From Verrucomicrobiales bacterium (GTDB taxonomy: Bacteria > Verrucomicrobiota > Verrucomicrobiia > Limisphaerales > JAYPXF01): a DNA stretch of 32,180 nucleotides. Location of the stretch: the NCBI GenBank assembly GCA_002715965.1, contig PBAL01000048.1, positions 1-32,180 on the forward strand, written 5' to 3'. Positions 1 to 7,389 of the stretch are shown here, one piece after another (the first letter of the stretch is position 1; each line of letters begins with the position of its first letter). The notes beneath the pieces were generated by a model that saw only the letters and a list, made by a program, of their open reading frames with translations, was not told where the DNA came from and did not search any database. Position numbers and translations under genes: made by a program.

Positions 1-109
1 CCAACACTTGGTTGAGTTGGTTGTAGAAAGGATGCCCCGAGCCTTTGCGAATTTGATCGGCAGGAACGAAGAGTTCGGTTCGCTTGGGCTGTCGTGTTCC
101 CAGTGCCAT
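1..109 (-). mobile_element. Transposase N-terminus (partial, runs off left edge)
   Basis: Reading leftward from an ATG at 109, 36 codons stay open to the window edge. The peptide begins MALGTRQPK and contains the motif HPFYNQLNQVL. Many DDE transposases of the IS1182/IS5-like groups open with the same layout, a basic leader followed by GHPFY-x-x-LN. Only the N-terminus is visible, so no catalytic residue can be checked and the family is a judgement from this motif. Its start lies 107 bp from the gcvH stop, so the insertion sequence sits directly downstream of gcvTH. I could not place its terminal inverted repeat with confidence between 110 and 215. Confidence 0.6.
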
Positions 110-183
110 GGTTCTTCAGACATACCTCATCCCCACTGGTTTCAATCCTTCTGCGTTTTTTAACGGGCTGCTGAACCAGCTTT

Positions 184-205
184 ACAGCGTTCCCCCAAAC
201 GCCGT
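184..205 (-). terminator. Hairpin downstream of gcvH
   Basis: An 8-bp stem (ACAGCGTT with AACGCCGT, one G-U pair) closes a 6-nt loop just past the gcvH stop. No U-run follows on the minus strand, so this is at best a weak terminator or a 3'-end stabilising hairpin. Confidence 0.3.
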
Positions 206-215
206 TGTCGCGAGC

Positions 216-602
216 TCAGCTCCCGATTTGTGCTTTGTATTGCCCGGCGTCGAGCAAGGCATCGGCCTCGGAGGCGTTGCTTAGACGCAGTTTGAAGAAC
301 CAGCCGCCTTCGTACGGCTCGTCGTTCACCTTGGCAGGATTGTCTTCGAGGGCAGTGTTGACTTCGATCACCTCACCACCCACGGGTGTGTAGATCGGGC
401 TCGCGGTCTTGACTGATTCAACCGTCGCGATTTCGTCGCCTGCGCCAAACGTGGCGCCAACTTCGGGCAGTTCCACGAAGACGATGTCGGTCAATTCCTG
501 TTGGGCGTGGTCGGAGATTCCCACCGTGCCAACCTCGCCGTCGAGGCGCAGCCATTCGTGGGATTTGGCAAACTTCAATTCTGCGGGAATTTCGGAACTC
601 AT
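216..602 (-). CDS. gcvH: Glycine cleavage system H protein
   Basis: This is the lipoyl carrier of the glycine cleavage system, which shuttles the aminomethyl group from the P protein to the T protein. The 128 residues match the usual family length. The lipoylation motif ATVESVKTASPIYTP is intact, with Lys65 as the expected lipoylated residue, and the N-terminal SHEWLRLDG and GISDHAQQELTDIVFVELP blocks are typical. It begins with ATG at 602, 15 bp after the end of gcvT, so the two form an operon. No gene for the P protein follows. A transposase lies there instead, so gcvP must be elsewhere or was displaced. Confidence 0.96.
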   Translation of the reverse strand: MSSEIPAELKFAKSHEWLRLDGEVGTVGISDHAQQELTDIVFVELPEVGATFGAGDEIATVESVKTASPIYTPVGGEVIEVNTALEDNPAKVNDEPYEGGWFFKLRLSNASEADALLDAGQYKAQIGS

Positions 603-617
603 ATGTCTTGGTTGGAT

Positions 618-1763
618 TCAGGCAAGTTTCTTGTAAATCGGCTTTCGAACGACAACCGCTGGATACCGTCGGTTTCGAATTTCTATTTCGATCTCCTGTT
701 CGACCTTTGCGTATTCGGCGGGAACGTGCGCGAGGCCGATACCGACATTCATGGAAGGACTCACCGTTCCGCTGGTTGTTTCACCTATTTTCTTCCCGTC
801 CGCATGAACGGCGTAGTGCGGGCGGGGCGGGGCGGACTTGCCCGTCATTTTGAACGCAGCGAGTTTTCGCCCGGGTCCGTCGGCCTTCTGGCTGGCAAGC
901 GTGTCACGGCCATTGAAATTCCCTTTATCCAATGCGACGAAGAAGCCGATGCCCGCCTCGATCGGTGTCGTGTCGGTGTTCAGTTCGTGGCCGTAAAGGG
1001 GATAGCACATTTCCGTGCGCAAGGTATCGCGTGCTCCGAGACCGATGGGCTTCAAACCGAAGTCCGCTCCCATTGCGAGCGCCTTCTCCCAGAGTGGAAC
1101 GATCAGTTCATTTGGCGCAATCAGTTCGAATCCGTCTTCACCGGTGTAACCCGTGCGAGAAACGCGGATTTCGCTGCTGCCGAAGAGAAAAGTGCCGAGG
1201 TCGTTCTTCTGCAGATCAGATGGCCGGTCGGCAAAGGTTTCCACGATCGATGGACCCGGGAACAACAGGTCGAGCAACGGTGGCGAATTCGGACCCTGGA
1301 TGGCGACGGCTGAAAGCGTGTCCGATTCGTTCTTCATCGTGACATCCGCGCCCCCGGCCGATTCGAGCTGGGATTCCAGCCAGGCCATGTCGTCGTCGAT
1401 GCGAGAGGCGTTGATCACGAGCAGGTAATCCTGGGCGGCCGTGCGATACGCGTAGAGATCATCAATCGCCCCGCCCTGTTCATTGCACATGATCGTGTAT
1501 TGGCCCTGACCAGGGAAGAGCTTGGAGATGTCGTTGGTCAACACGCGGTTCAGGAAATCTTTCGCGCCCGGTCCGTTGACCGTCACTTCGCCCATGTGTG
1601 AGATGTCAAAGATTCCCACTGAACGCCGGACGTTGAGGTGCTCCTCCACGATTGAATCGTACTGCACCGGCATTTCCCAGCAGCCGAAATCGACGAGTCT
1701 CGCGCCCGCGCGTTGGTGGATTTCAAACAGGGCTGTGCGCTTCAACGGCATCTCAGCCTGCAT
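618..1763 (-). CDS. gcvT: Glycine cleavage system T protein (aminomethyltransferase)
   Basis: The T protein releases ammonia from the aminomethyl-lipoyl H protein and passes the methylene group to tetrahydrofolate. The 381 residues show the family's N-terminal RTALFEIHQRAGARLVDFGCWEMPVQY and the blocks VGIFDISHMGEV, RTGYTGEDGFEL and GLGARDTLRTE in the expected order. The C-terminal barrel ends near IRNRRYPAVVVRKPIYK. The first ATG (1763) gives MQAEMPLKRT; a second ATG four codons later would start at MPLKRT and fits the family equally well, so the start is uncertain by 12 bases. It is the first gene of gcvT-gcvH, and its leader contains two hairpins (1836-1928). Confidence 0.96.
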   Translation of the reverse strand: MQAEMPLKRTALFEIHQRAGARLVDFGCWEMPVQYDSIVEEHLNVRRSVGIFDISHMGEVTVNGPGAKDFLNRVLTNDISKLFPGQGQYTIMCNEQGGAIDDLYAYRTAAQDYLLVINASRIDDDMAWLESQLESAGGADVTMKNESDTLSAVAIQGPNSPPLLDLLFPGPSIVETFADRPSDLQKNDLGTFLFGSSEIRVSRTGYTGEDGFELIAPNELIVPLWEKALAMGADFGLKPIGLGARDTLRTEMCYPLYGHELNTDTTPIEAGIGFFVALDKGNFNGRDTLASQKADGPGRKLAAFKMTGKSAPPRPHYAVHADGKKIGETTSGTVSPSMNVGIGLAHVPAEYAKVEQEIEIEIRNRRYPAVVVRKPIYKKLA

Positions 1764-1835
1764 TCCGTATTGACCAATTCTTCCGTATCACAATGTGCTT
1801 GGGCGCGCAGAGTAGGTGCAGAATTTGGGTGCGGC

Positions 1836-1862
1836 AAAGAAAAAGGCGCGTGTCGAACGCCC
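1836..1862 (-). terminator. Terminator-type hairpin in the gcvT leader
   Basis: On the minus strand a GGCG/CGCC stem, extendable by a U-G pair, is followed at once by UUUUUCUUU. This is the standard layout of an intrinsic terminator. It lies about 75 nt upstream of the gcvT start and downstream of no recognisable minus-strand gene. It could therefore end a small RNA or act as an attenuator of gcvTH. Confidence 0.5.
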
Positions 1863-1893
1863 TGTTATCATTGGAGTTTCCCCCCGAAAAGAT

Positions 1894-1928
1894 GAGAAGC
1901 GGGCGGTCCGAAGACCAACCCGCTTCTC
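1894..1928 (-). ncRNA. Long stable hairpin with a UUCG loop, possible small RNA or leader
   Basis: Arms GAGAAGCGGG and CCCGCTTCTC pair perfectly over 10 bp. Inside them GGTC and GACC pair around the tetraloop, which reads C(UUCG)G on the minus strand, an exceptionally stable loop. The hairpin is followed by AUCUUUU and, about 30 nt further on, by the terminator-type hairpin at 1836-1862. Together they look like the 3' part of a short transcript. I do not recognise the RNA family, and the conserved cores of the glycine riboswitch are absent. Confidence 0.45.
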
Positions 1929-2059
1929 CCCAACAACCAAACCAACTTCAGTAATATCCGACGGCATGCACTCGCTGATGTTCATTCACAAAGGGCCAAA
2001 ATAGTTCGAAATTTTTCTTACATAAACGACGGCAGAATTCTGACATGGTGTGCGGTGCT

Positions 2060-2103
2060 TCGTTCTTAAGATGAACGAGGCAACAGCCACCCACCCGTGG
2101 CTG
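2060..2103 (+). promoter_or_regulatory. Two tandem stem-loops in the 5' leader of the beta-CASP hydrolase
   Basis: TCGTTC (2060-2065) pairs with GAACGA (2073-2078), and CAGCCAC (2084-2090) pairs perfectly with GTGGCTG (2097-2103). The second stem ends 14 nt before the ATG at 2118. They may shape translation or stability of the mRNA; no function is proven by sequence. Confidence 0.35.
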
Positions 2104-2117
2104 AAGACTGATTGGCA

Positions 2118-3494
2118 ATGGAAATCATTAATCTGAATCCGGACACCGACATCGGTGCGAGCGCCTGGTTCGTGGAGCTCGACGATCATCGGCTGCTCAT
2201 GGATGCGGGCATTCATCCCAAACGCGATGGGATGGCGAGCCTGCCGCTGTATTCCGTGATTCGGGATCGTGATCTCGACAGCATTGCGATCAGTCATTGC
2301 CATCACGATCACGTCGGCTCGCTGCCGGTGGCCATGCGCGAACATCCGCAGGCGCATGTATTGATGACCGAGTTGAGCTACTTCATCGTCGAGCGCGTTC
2401 TGCACAATTCCGTGAACGTGATGAAACGTCAGCGCGATGAACTTGGACTCGCCGAGTACCCGCTTTACTCACATCGCGAAGTCGACGAACTGGCTCCGGT
2501 GTTCCAGGGCTTTCGCTATCGGCGCGAGATCGAATGGGCGGCCACCGCACAGACCATGCCCGGAAGAGATTCGCCAGACCTCGAATTCTTTGATGCGGGC
2601 CACGCGCTTGGTTCGGCCGGTATCCTGGTGAAGGGCAAAGAGCAGACGGTTTTCTACACGGGCGATGTCTGTTTCCAGGACCAGACTATTCTGAAAGGCG
2701 CCCAATTTGATGACGTGCGCGCAGATGTGCTGATCATGGAAACCACCCGCGGCAATCGCGATACACCCGCAGACTTCACGCGGGCCGGAGAGATCGAACG
2801 CCTGATCGAGAACATCAACGAAGTGCAGGAAGCCGGCGGTTGCATCCTGATTCCGTCGTTTGCCCTGGGCCGCACACAGGAAATGCTCGCCGTGCTCGCC
2901 AACGCGATGTCCGCCGGGCAATTGAAGGAACAACCCGTCTACATCGGCGGACTGGGCCGCGTCTTCACGGAGATCTACGACCTTGAATCCCATCGCGCGA
3001 ATCGGAATCAACCCGACATGCACCTCAATGAGGCGCTTCAACTCATCGTCATCGATCCGCGCCAGGCCGAGTCGATGAAGTTGAAAGGATGCCGGCTCTT
3101 TGTCATCACCGCTGGCATGCTGAGTGAGAACACCGCGGCGCACGTCATCGCGGCGCGCATGCTGGAAGAGGAACGCCACGCCATCTTCTTTGTTGGATAC
3201 GCCGATCCCGACACGCCCGGAGGCCGCCTCAAGGAATCACGGCCCAACGAACGTTTCTTCTACAGCAACACCTACGGCGAAATCACCCGCCAATGCCGCG
3301 TCGATCAATTCGATCTCACTGCGCACGCAAACCGCGGTGAGCTGCTGGACTTCGTCGGACGGGTGAATCCAAAGACCGTTATTTTGGGCCATGGTGACGA
3401 TGATTCGCGGAAGTGGTTCGCAGAACAGATTTTGGAGAAATATCCGGAAATGAAAGTCCTCCAACCTGGCCCCGGAGAGTCAGTGGCAGTCTGA
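2118..3494 (+). CDS. Metallo-beta-lactamase-fold hydrolase with beta-CASP domain (probable RNase)
   Basis: This 458-residue protein has the zinc-binding signature SHCHHDHVGS (His60, His62, Asp64, His65) of the metallo-beta-lactamase fold. Further downstream are the family blocks FDAGHALGSAGILV and FYTGDVCFQD. The later ITAGMLSENTAAHVI region and the C-terminal TAHANRGELLDFVGRVNPKTVILGHGD are typical of the beta-CASP/CPSF73-like insertion and the RNA-specificity tail. Family members are mostly endo- or exoribonucleases, so an RNA-processing role in the cytoplasm is inferred. An upstream TTG at 2112 is in frame, but the ATG at 2118 is preferred. No strong ribosome binding site is visible. Two stem-loops sit directly upstream. 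Confidence 0.85.
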   Translation: MEIINLNPDTDIGASAWFVELDDHRLLMDAGIHPKRDGMASLPLYSVIRDRDLDSIAISHCHHDHVGSLPVAMREHPQAHVLMTELSYFIVERVLHNSVNVMKRQRDELGLAEYPLYSHREVDELAPVFQGFRYRREIEWAATAQTMPGRDSPDLEFFDAGHALGSAGILVKGKEQTVFYTGDVCFQDQTILKGAQFDDVRADVLIMETTRGNRDTPADFTRAGEIERLIENINEVQEAGGCILIPSFALGRTQEMLAVLANAMSAGQLKEQPVYIGGLGRVFTEIYDLESHRANRNQPDMHLNEALQLIVIDPRQAESMKLKGCRLFVITAGMLSENTAAHVIAARMLEEERHAIFFVGYADPDTPGGRLKESRPNERFFYSNTYGEITRQCRVDQFDLTAHANRGELLDFVGRVNPKTVILGHGDDDSRKWFAEQILEKYPEMKVLQPGPGESVAV

Positions 3495-3575
3495 CTGCGA
3501 GCCGGTAACGGGATTTCCTGGAGTGTTCCGTCTGTGGACAAGGACCGTGCCTACTGCCAAAATGGGATCTTGCGT

Positions 3576-6071
3576 ATGCTGAGATTCATCTTTCGGGCTT
3601 GGTTCTGCTGGTCGGCAGCGGCTGCGATGCCCGCTGCAGTCCTGGCTGACGTTTCCATCGAAGGACGCACGCCGACGGAAACGCAGCTGGTGGGTCCGGA
3701 CGATTCACAACAGCTGTTGGTGCATCTGCCCGGGAGAAAGAACTTGGAGGAAGACGTCACGCGAAAGGTCAGCTTCGTTTCGAAACCCGAAGGCGTCGTC
3801 CGAGTGGATTCACACGGTTTCCTCGTTCCGTTGAAGAATGGTTCGGCGACAGTGTTTGCGAAAATGAATGATGCCGCAATCGCGGAACACAAGGTCATCG
3901 TGACGCAATTCGAATCCCGCCGGCCGGTCAGTTTTCCCAACCAGGTCGTTCCCCTCCTCACACAAGCAGGTTGCAATGGCGGCAGCTGTCATGGCCGTCC
4001 GACGGGTCAGAACAACTTCCGGCTCTCACTGCTTGGATTCGAACCGGACAAGGATCACGAATTCCTGACGCGCGAGGCCCGCGGTCGAAGAATCTCGCCA
4101 GCCGCCCCGGGGCAAAGCCTGATCCTGCGCAAGGCCAGCGGGGATCTGCCTCACGAAGGAGGGGTGCGCATTGAAAAGAATGGTGCGGCTTATCAGTTGA
4201 TCGCGCGCTGGATCAGCGAGGGACTCCTCCATGACGCTCCGGATGAACCGGAGGTGGAACGTATCGAGGTTCATCCCGGGGAACGCGTGGTGAGCCGGCG
4301 CGGTTCGCAGCAGCTGATGGTCACCGCGATCATGAGCGACGGCACGCGTCGCGATGTCACCCGCGCTGCGGAGTTCACGCCAAACCAGGAAGACATGGCC
4401 GAGGTCGATCATCATGGACTCGTGCGGTTCAAGGATCGCACCGGCGCGACCTCGGTGATGGTTCGTTTTCAAAAACAGGTCGGCGTTTTCATGGCGACGA
4501 TTCCGCTTGGCATTGAAGAGCCCACCTTTCCCAATCCCCGAAACTTCATCGACGAGCTCGTCTTTTCCAAACTGCGGACGCTTGGCATGCCTGTTTCCAG
4601 CGAATGCAGCGATGAGGAGTTCCTGCGTCGGGCGACGCTCGATATCGCCGGACGCATTCCTTCTCTGGCCGAAACGAAAGCCTTTCGAAAATCAAACGCG
4701 CCCGACAAACGCGCCCGGCTGATCGACGCCCTGCTGGATGATCCGGGTTACGCGAATCTCTTCGCGAACAAGTGGTCGGCGATTCTGCGGAACAAGACCG
4801 CCACCAATCTCGAACAAATTTCGCGAGAGACCTTCGCTTTCCATGGCTGGATTCGCGACAACCTGCGTCGCAACAGACCTTTCGATCATTGGGTGAGCGA
4901 ACTGATCACCGCCCGGGGAAAGGCGGGTGTCAACCCGGCGGTCAGTTGGTATCGCGTGGTGAAAGATCCGAAGGAGCAGATGGCCGACGTCGCGCAGGTC
5001 TTCCTCGGTGTCCGCATGCAATGCGCGCAATGCCATCATCATCCCTACGAGAGATGGAGCCAGGATGATTACTATCGCTTCACCGCCTTTTTCTCGACCG
5101 TTGGACGCAAGGAAGTTCGCAAGATGCCCGAGGCCGACGCGATCTATCACAAGCGGGTCGTGGCCAGGATGAAGAACCCGGTGACCAACCGGGAACTCAA
5201 GCCGGCCTTCCTCGATGCCGATCCGCTTGAACTCCCCGCCGAGCGCGATCCCCGCATTGATCTCGCCGACTGGATCACCGATTCCTCGAATCCCTACTTC
5301 GCGCGCATGCTCGTCAATCGCTACTGGAAGCACTTCTTCAATCGCGGCTTGATCGAGCCTGAGGACGACATTCGCGTAACCAATCCGCCGACCCATCCGC
5401 GGCTTCTGAAGGCACTGGCCAAACATTTCTCGGATTCCAAATTCGACCTGAAGGCGCTCGTTCGAACCATCTGCAACAGCCGTGTGTATCAGCTCAGCTC
5501 AACACCCAACGAACACAACACCGAAGACGAGCAGAATTTTGCGCGCTACTACCCGCGCCGGCTTTCCGCGGAAATCATGCTCGACGCAATCAATGACCTT
5601 GCCGGATCGCGCAACAACTTCTCAAGGCAACCGACGGGAGTTCGTGCCATTGCGCTGCCGGACAATTCCTTCAATCGCCAGTCGCAATTCCTCAACGTGT
5701 TCGGCCGTCCGCAAATGGACACCTCCTGCGAATGCGAACGCACCACCGAGGCGAACCTCGCCCAGAGCCTGCACCTCATCAACTCGGACACCATTCACTC
5801 CCTGCTCAGCGCTTCAAGCGGACGCGCGGCGCAACTCGCCCAGGAAGAGAAGCGGCCGGACGAGGAACGCATTCACGAGCTGTACCTGCGGGCCTTCGGT
5901 CGCCTGCCCGAGGCGGAGGAATATGACATCGCCATCCGCCACCTCGCCAAGAAGCGCAATCAGTCCGCGGCCGATCCCAGGAAACTCTCCAAGCAGAAAG
6001 CAGAACAGCAGGCCTTCGAGGACATCATCTGGGTCCTCATGAACACCAAGGAGTTTCTGTTCAACCATTGA
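3576..6071 (+). CDS. Secreted DUF1549/DUF1553 protein with Big-2 and heme-like motif
   Basis: The 831-residue protein starts at ATG 3576, which gives a clean signal peptide (MLRFIFRAWFCWSAAAA...VLA). An upstream in-frame GTG at 3534 would bury that signal. A bacterial Ig-like (Big-2) segment covers about residues 25-110. Then comes QAGCNGGSCHGRPTGQNNFR (Cys133, Cys138, His139), a CX4CH motif known from planctomycete/verrucomicrobial proteins. DUF1549 spans about 325-530 and contains CAQCHHHPYERWSQDDYYRF near residue 482, a second CXXCH. DUF1553 follows from about 564 (NPYFARMLVNRYWKHFFNRGL) to the end. The biochemical role of the family is unknown; a periplasmic redox or polysaccharide-related role is usually supposed. 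The usual DUF1501 partner does not follow; a convergent gene does. Confidence 0.88.
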   Translation: MLRFIFRAWFCWSAAAAMPAAVLADVSIEGRTPTETQLVGPDDSQQLLVHLPGRKNLEEDVTRKVSFVSKPEGVVRVDSHGFLVPLKNGSATVFAKMNDAAIAEHKVIVTQFESRRPVSFPNQVVPLLTQAGCNGGSCHGRPTGQNNFRLSLLGFEPDKDHEFLTREARGRRISPAAPGQSLILRKASGDLPHEGGVRIEKNGAAYQLIARWISEGLLHDAPDEPEVERIEVHPGERVVSRRGSQQLMVTAIMSDGTRRDVTRAAEFTPNQEDMAEVDHHGLVRFKDRTGATSVMVRFQKQVGVFMATIPLGIEEPTFPNPRNFIDELVFSKLRTLGMPVSSECSDEEFLRRATLDIAGRIPSLAETKAFRKSNAPDKRARLIDALLDDPGYANLFANKWSAILRNKTATNLEQISRETFAFHGWIRDNLRRNRPFDHWVSELITARGKAGVNPAVSWYRVVKDPKEQMADVAQVFLGVRMQCAQCHHHPYERWSQDDYYRFTAFFSTVGRKEVRKMPEADAIYHKRVVARMKNPVTNRELKPAFLDADPLELPAERDPRIDLADWITDSSNPYFARMLVNRYWKHFFNRGLIEPEDDIRVTNPPTHPRLLKALAKHFSDSKFDLKALVRTICNSRVYQLSSTPNEHNTEDEQNFARYYPRRLSAEIMLDAINDLAGSRNNFSRQPTGVRAIALPDNSFNRQSQFLNVFGRPQMDTSCECERTTEANLAQSLHLINSDTIHSLLSASSGRAAQLAQEEKRPDEERIHELYLRAFGRLPEAEEYDIAIRHLAKKRNQSAADPRKLSKQKAEQQAFEDIIWVLMNTKEFLFNH

Positions 6072-6079
6072 TGGCAATC

Positions 6080-6096
6080 TGCCCGGCTATCGGGCA
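6080..6096. terminator. Short hairpin between convergent genes
   Basis: TGCCCG and CGGGCA pair around a 5-nt loop in the 15-bp gap between the two convergent stop codons, overlapping the stop of the minus-strand gene. No U-run is present on either strand, so it is only a possible bidirectional terminator. Confidence 0.35.
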
Positions 6097-7175
6097 GGGG
6101 CGCCGGGAGTGCGCCGATCAGGATTGGAATCGATCCACCGAACAGGGAACTGTTCCAAGAGTTTTGCTGCCAGGAGCGCATGGCCATCCGCATTCGGATG
6201 CCCGTCGCCTTCGATCATCAATGGCTTTGATTCAACACCCTCGACAAGTGGCAGGAGATCGGAATGGGCGATCGCAAACTCATCGCACCAAATCTTCACC
6301 TTCTCATGGATGGGTTGGTAGGGATGGTCGGCAAACGAAGCTTCAAATCCAGGAAGGATGGCCACGTAGAACCTGGAGCCGCGTTCCTGGCAGAGGTTTG
6401 CGAGATCGCCGAGCGCTTGTTTTGAGCGGGGCCATTTCCAGCTGCCGGATTCGAATCCGGCCATCACGTCGAAAGTTCCCTCGAACTTTTTCGACTCGAG
6501 CAGTGGTCCGCCGATCACGCCACTGATTCCGCCCTTCATTTGTTCGAGCAGCCATGAACTGCAGAATTGGTATCGGCGCTCTGGTTTCATCGGCGCGGCT
6601 TGTTGCGGCTCTGCGTCGTTGTAGACGTAGCTGAGGAAGACCAAATCCGGCGCGAGTTGGTCGATCTGTTCCTTCAGCAGAGCGAGTTCCATCTCCGTGT
6701 TGTAGCCGGGAACGGCAAGGTTCACCCCCTTGACCGTGCGATTGGCGGTGAGCTGGTTCAATGCCTCGACCATTCGCACGGGGAAGATCTTGTCCTGATC
6801 GACCCCCCAACCGAACGTGAACGAGTCACCCAGGAAAACGATTCGGAATTCGTCGGCCGCTTTGGGAGAGAAGTTTGGGCCGCGAAATCCCTGTTCGTTG
6901 ATCCGGTATGTCCAGGGGTGTCCGCGGGGTGCCGCAATGGCTGACGAGAGATTCGGTTGAAGGAGGTACTCGTAGTCCTTCTCCGGCTTCAGGACAAAAA
7001 ACGATCCGCGAAATGCCGCGACCGTCCCCTCGAATTCGATTCTGATCAGCTTCCGCGTAATGAGCTCCCCGGAGGCGAACAAGACCGTGCTGATGACGAG
7101 CAATACGGAAACTCCGGTCTTCCAGCCAAATCGTTTTGGCTTGGGCTGCTGTTCGGTATCGACTGGGTCCGGCAC
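6087..7175 (-). CDS. Membrane-anchored SGNH/GDSL hydrolase
   Basis: This 362-residue protein has a short charged N-terminus and one membrane segment at about residues 20-36 (VSVLLVISTVLFASG), then a periplasmic SGNH domain. Block I is FLGDSFTFGWGV with nucleophile Ser118. Block II is NLAVPGYNTEMEL, block III contains SYVYNDAEP, and block V is GDGHPNADGH with Asp324 and His326. Such enzymes remove or transfer acyl groups, often acetyl groups on glycans; the substrate here cannot be read. Translation starts with GTG at 7175. It converges on the DUF1549/DUF1553 gene with only 15 bp between stops. Confidence 0.8.
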   Translation of the reverse strand: MPDPVDTEQQPKPKRFGWKTGVSVLLVISTVLFASGELITRKLIRIEFEGTVAAFRGSFFVLKPEKDYEYLLQPNLSSAIAAPRGHPWTYRINEQGFRGPNFSPKAADEFRIVFLGDSFTFGWGVDQDKIFPVRMVEALNQLTANRTVKGVNLAVPGYNTEMELALLKEQIDQLAPDLVFLSYVYNDAEPQQAAPMKPERRYQFCSSWLLEQMKGGISGVIGGPLLESKKFEGTFDVMAGFESGSWKWPRSKQALGDLANLCQERGSRFYVAILPGFEASFADHPYQPIHEKVKIWCDEFAIAHSDLLPLVEGVESKPLMIEGDGHPNADGHALLAAKLLEQFPVRWIDSNPDRRTPGAPAR

Positions 7176-7209
7176 TAGTATTGCGTCATTCGTGAATCGA
7201 CGGGTTGCT

Positions 7210-7245
7210 CTTAATCTTTGTCTTCATCCTTGTCTCAATCTCTCT
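7210..7245. repeat. Degenerate hexanucleotide repeat
   Basis: Six successive hexamers follow a loose C-T/C-T-N-A/G-T pattern: CTTAAT, CTTTGT, CTTCAT, CCTTGT, CTCAAT, CTCTCT. This lies in the 214-bp gap between the SGNH hydrolase start and the Gfo/Idh stop. A similar stretch, CCTTGT CATCAT CTTTGT, is seen at 12642-12659. I see no gene in the gap. Confidence 0.4.
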
Positions 7246-7389
7246 CCCCATTTGTCCCAGAATTCCCTGAGATGAAGACAACGATTGAAGAATTGGCCGC
7301 ATGATAAGTTACAGTCTGTTTGGCGGCCAAGACTTGCGAATCTTGTCGAGCCCCAGGGCTGAGTTCAATGCAATCGGCGGTCTGCCCTA

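Noticed and set aside
1788..1985. 65-codon minus-strand ORF in the gcvT leader
   Set aside because: It runs through the long hairpin and the terminator-type hairpin and has no protein-like features; the RNA structures explain the sequence better.
1764..2117. Glycine riboswitch upstream of gcvT
   Set aside because: Expected from position, but the conserved aptamer core sequences were not found on the minus strand.
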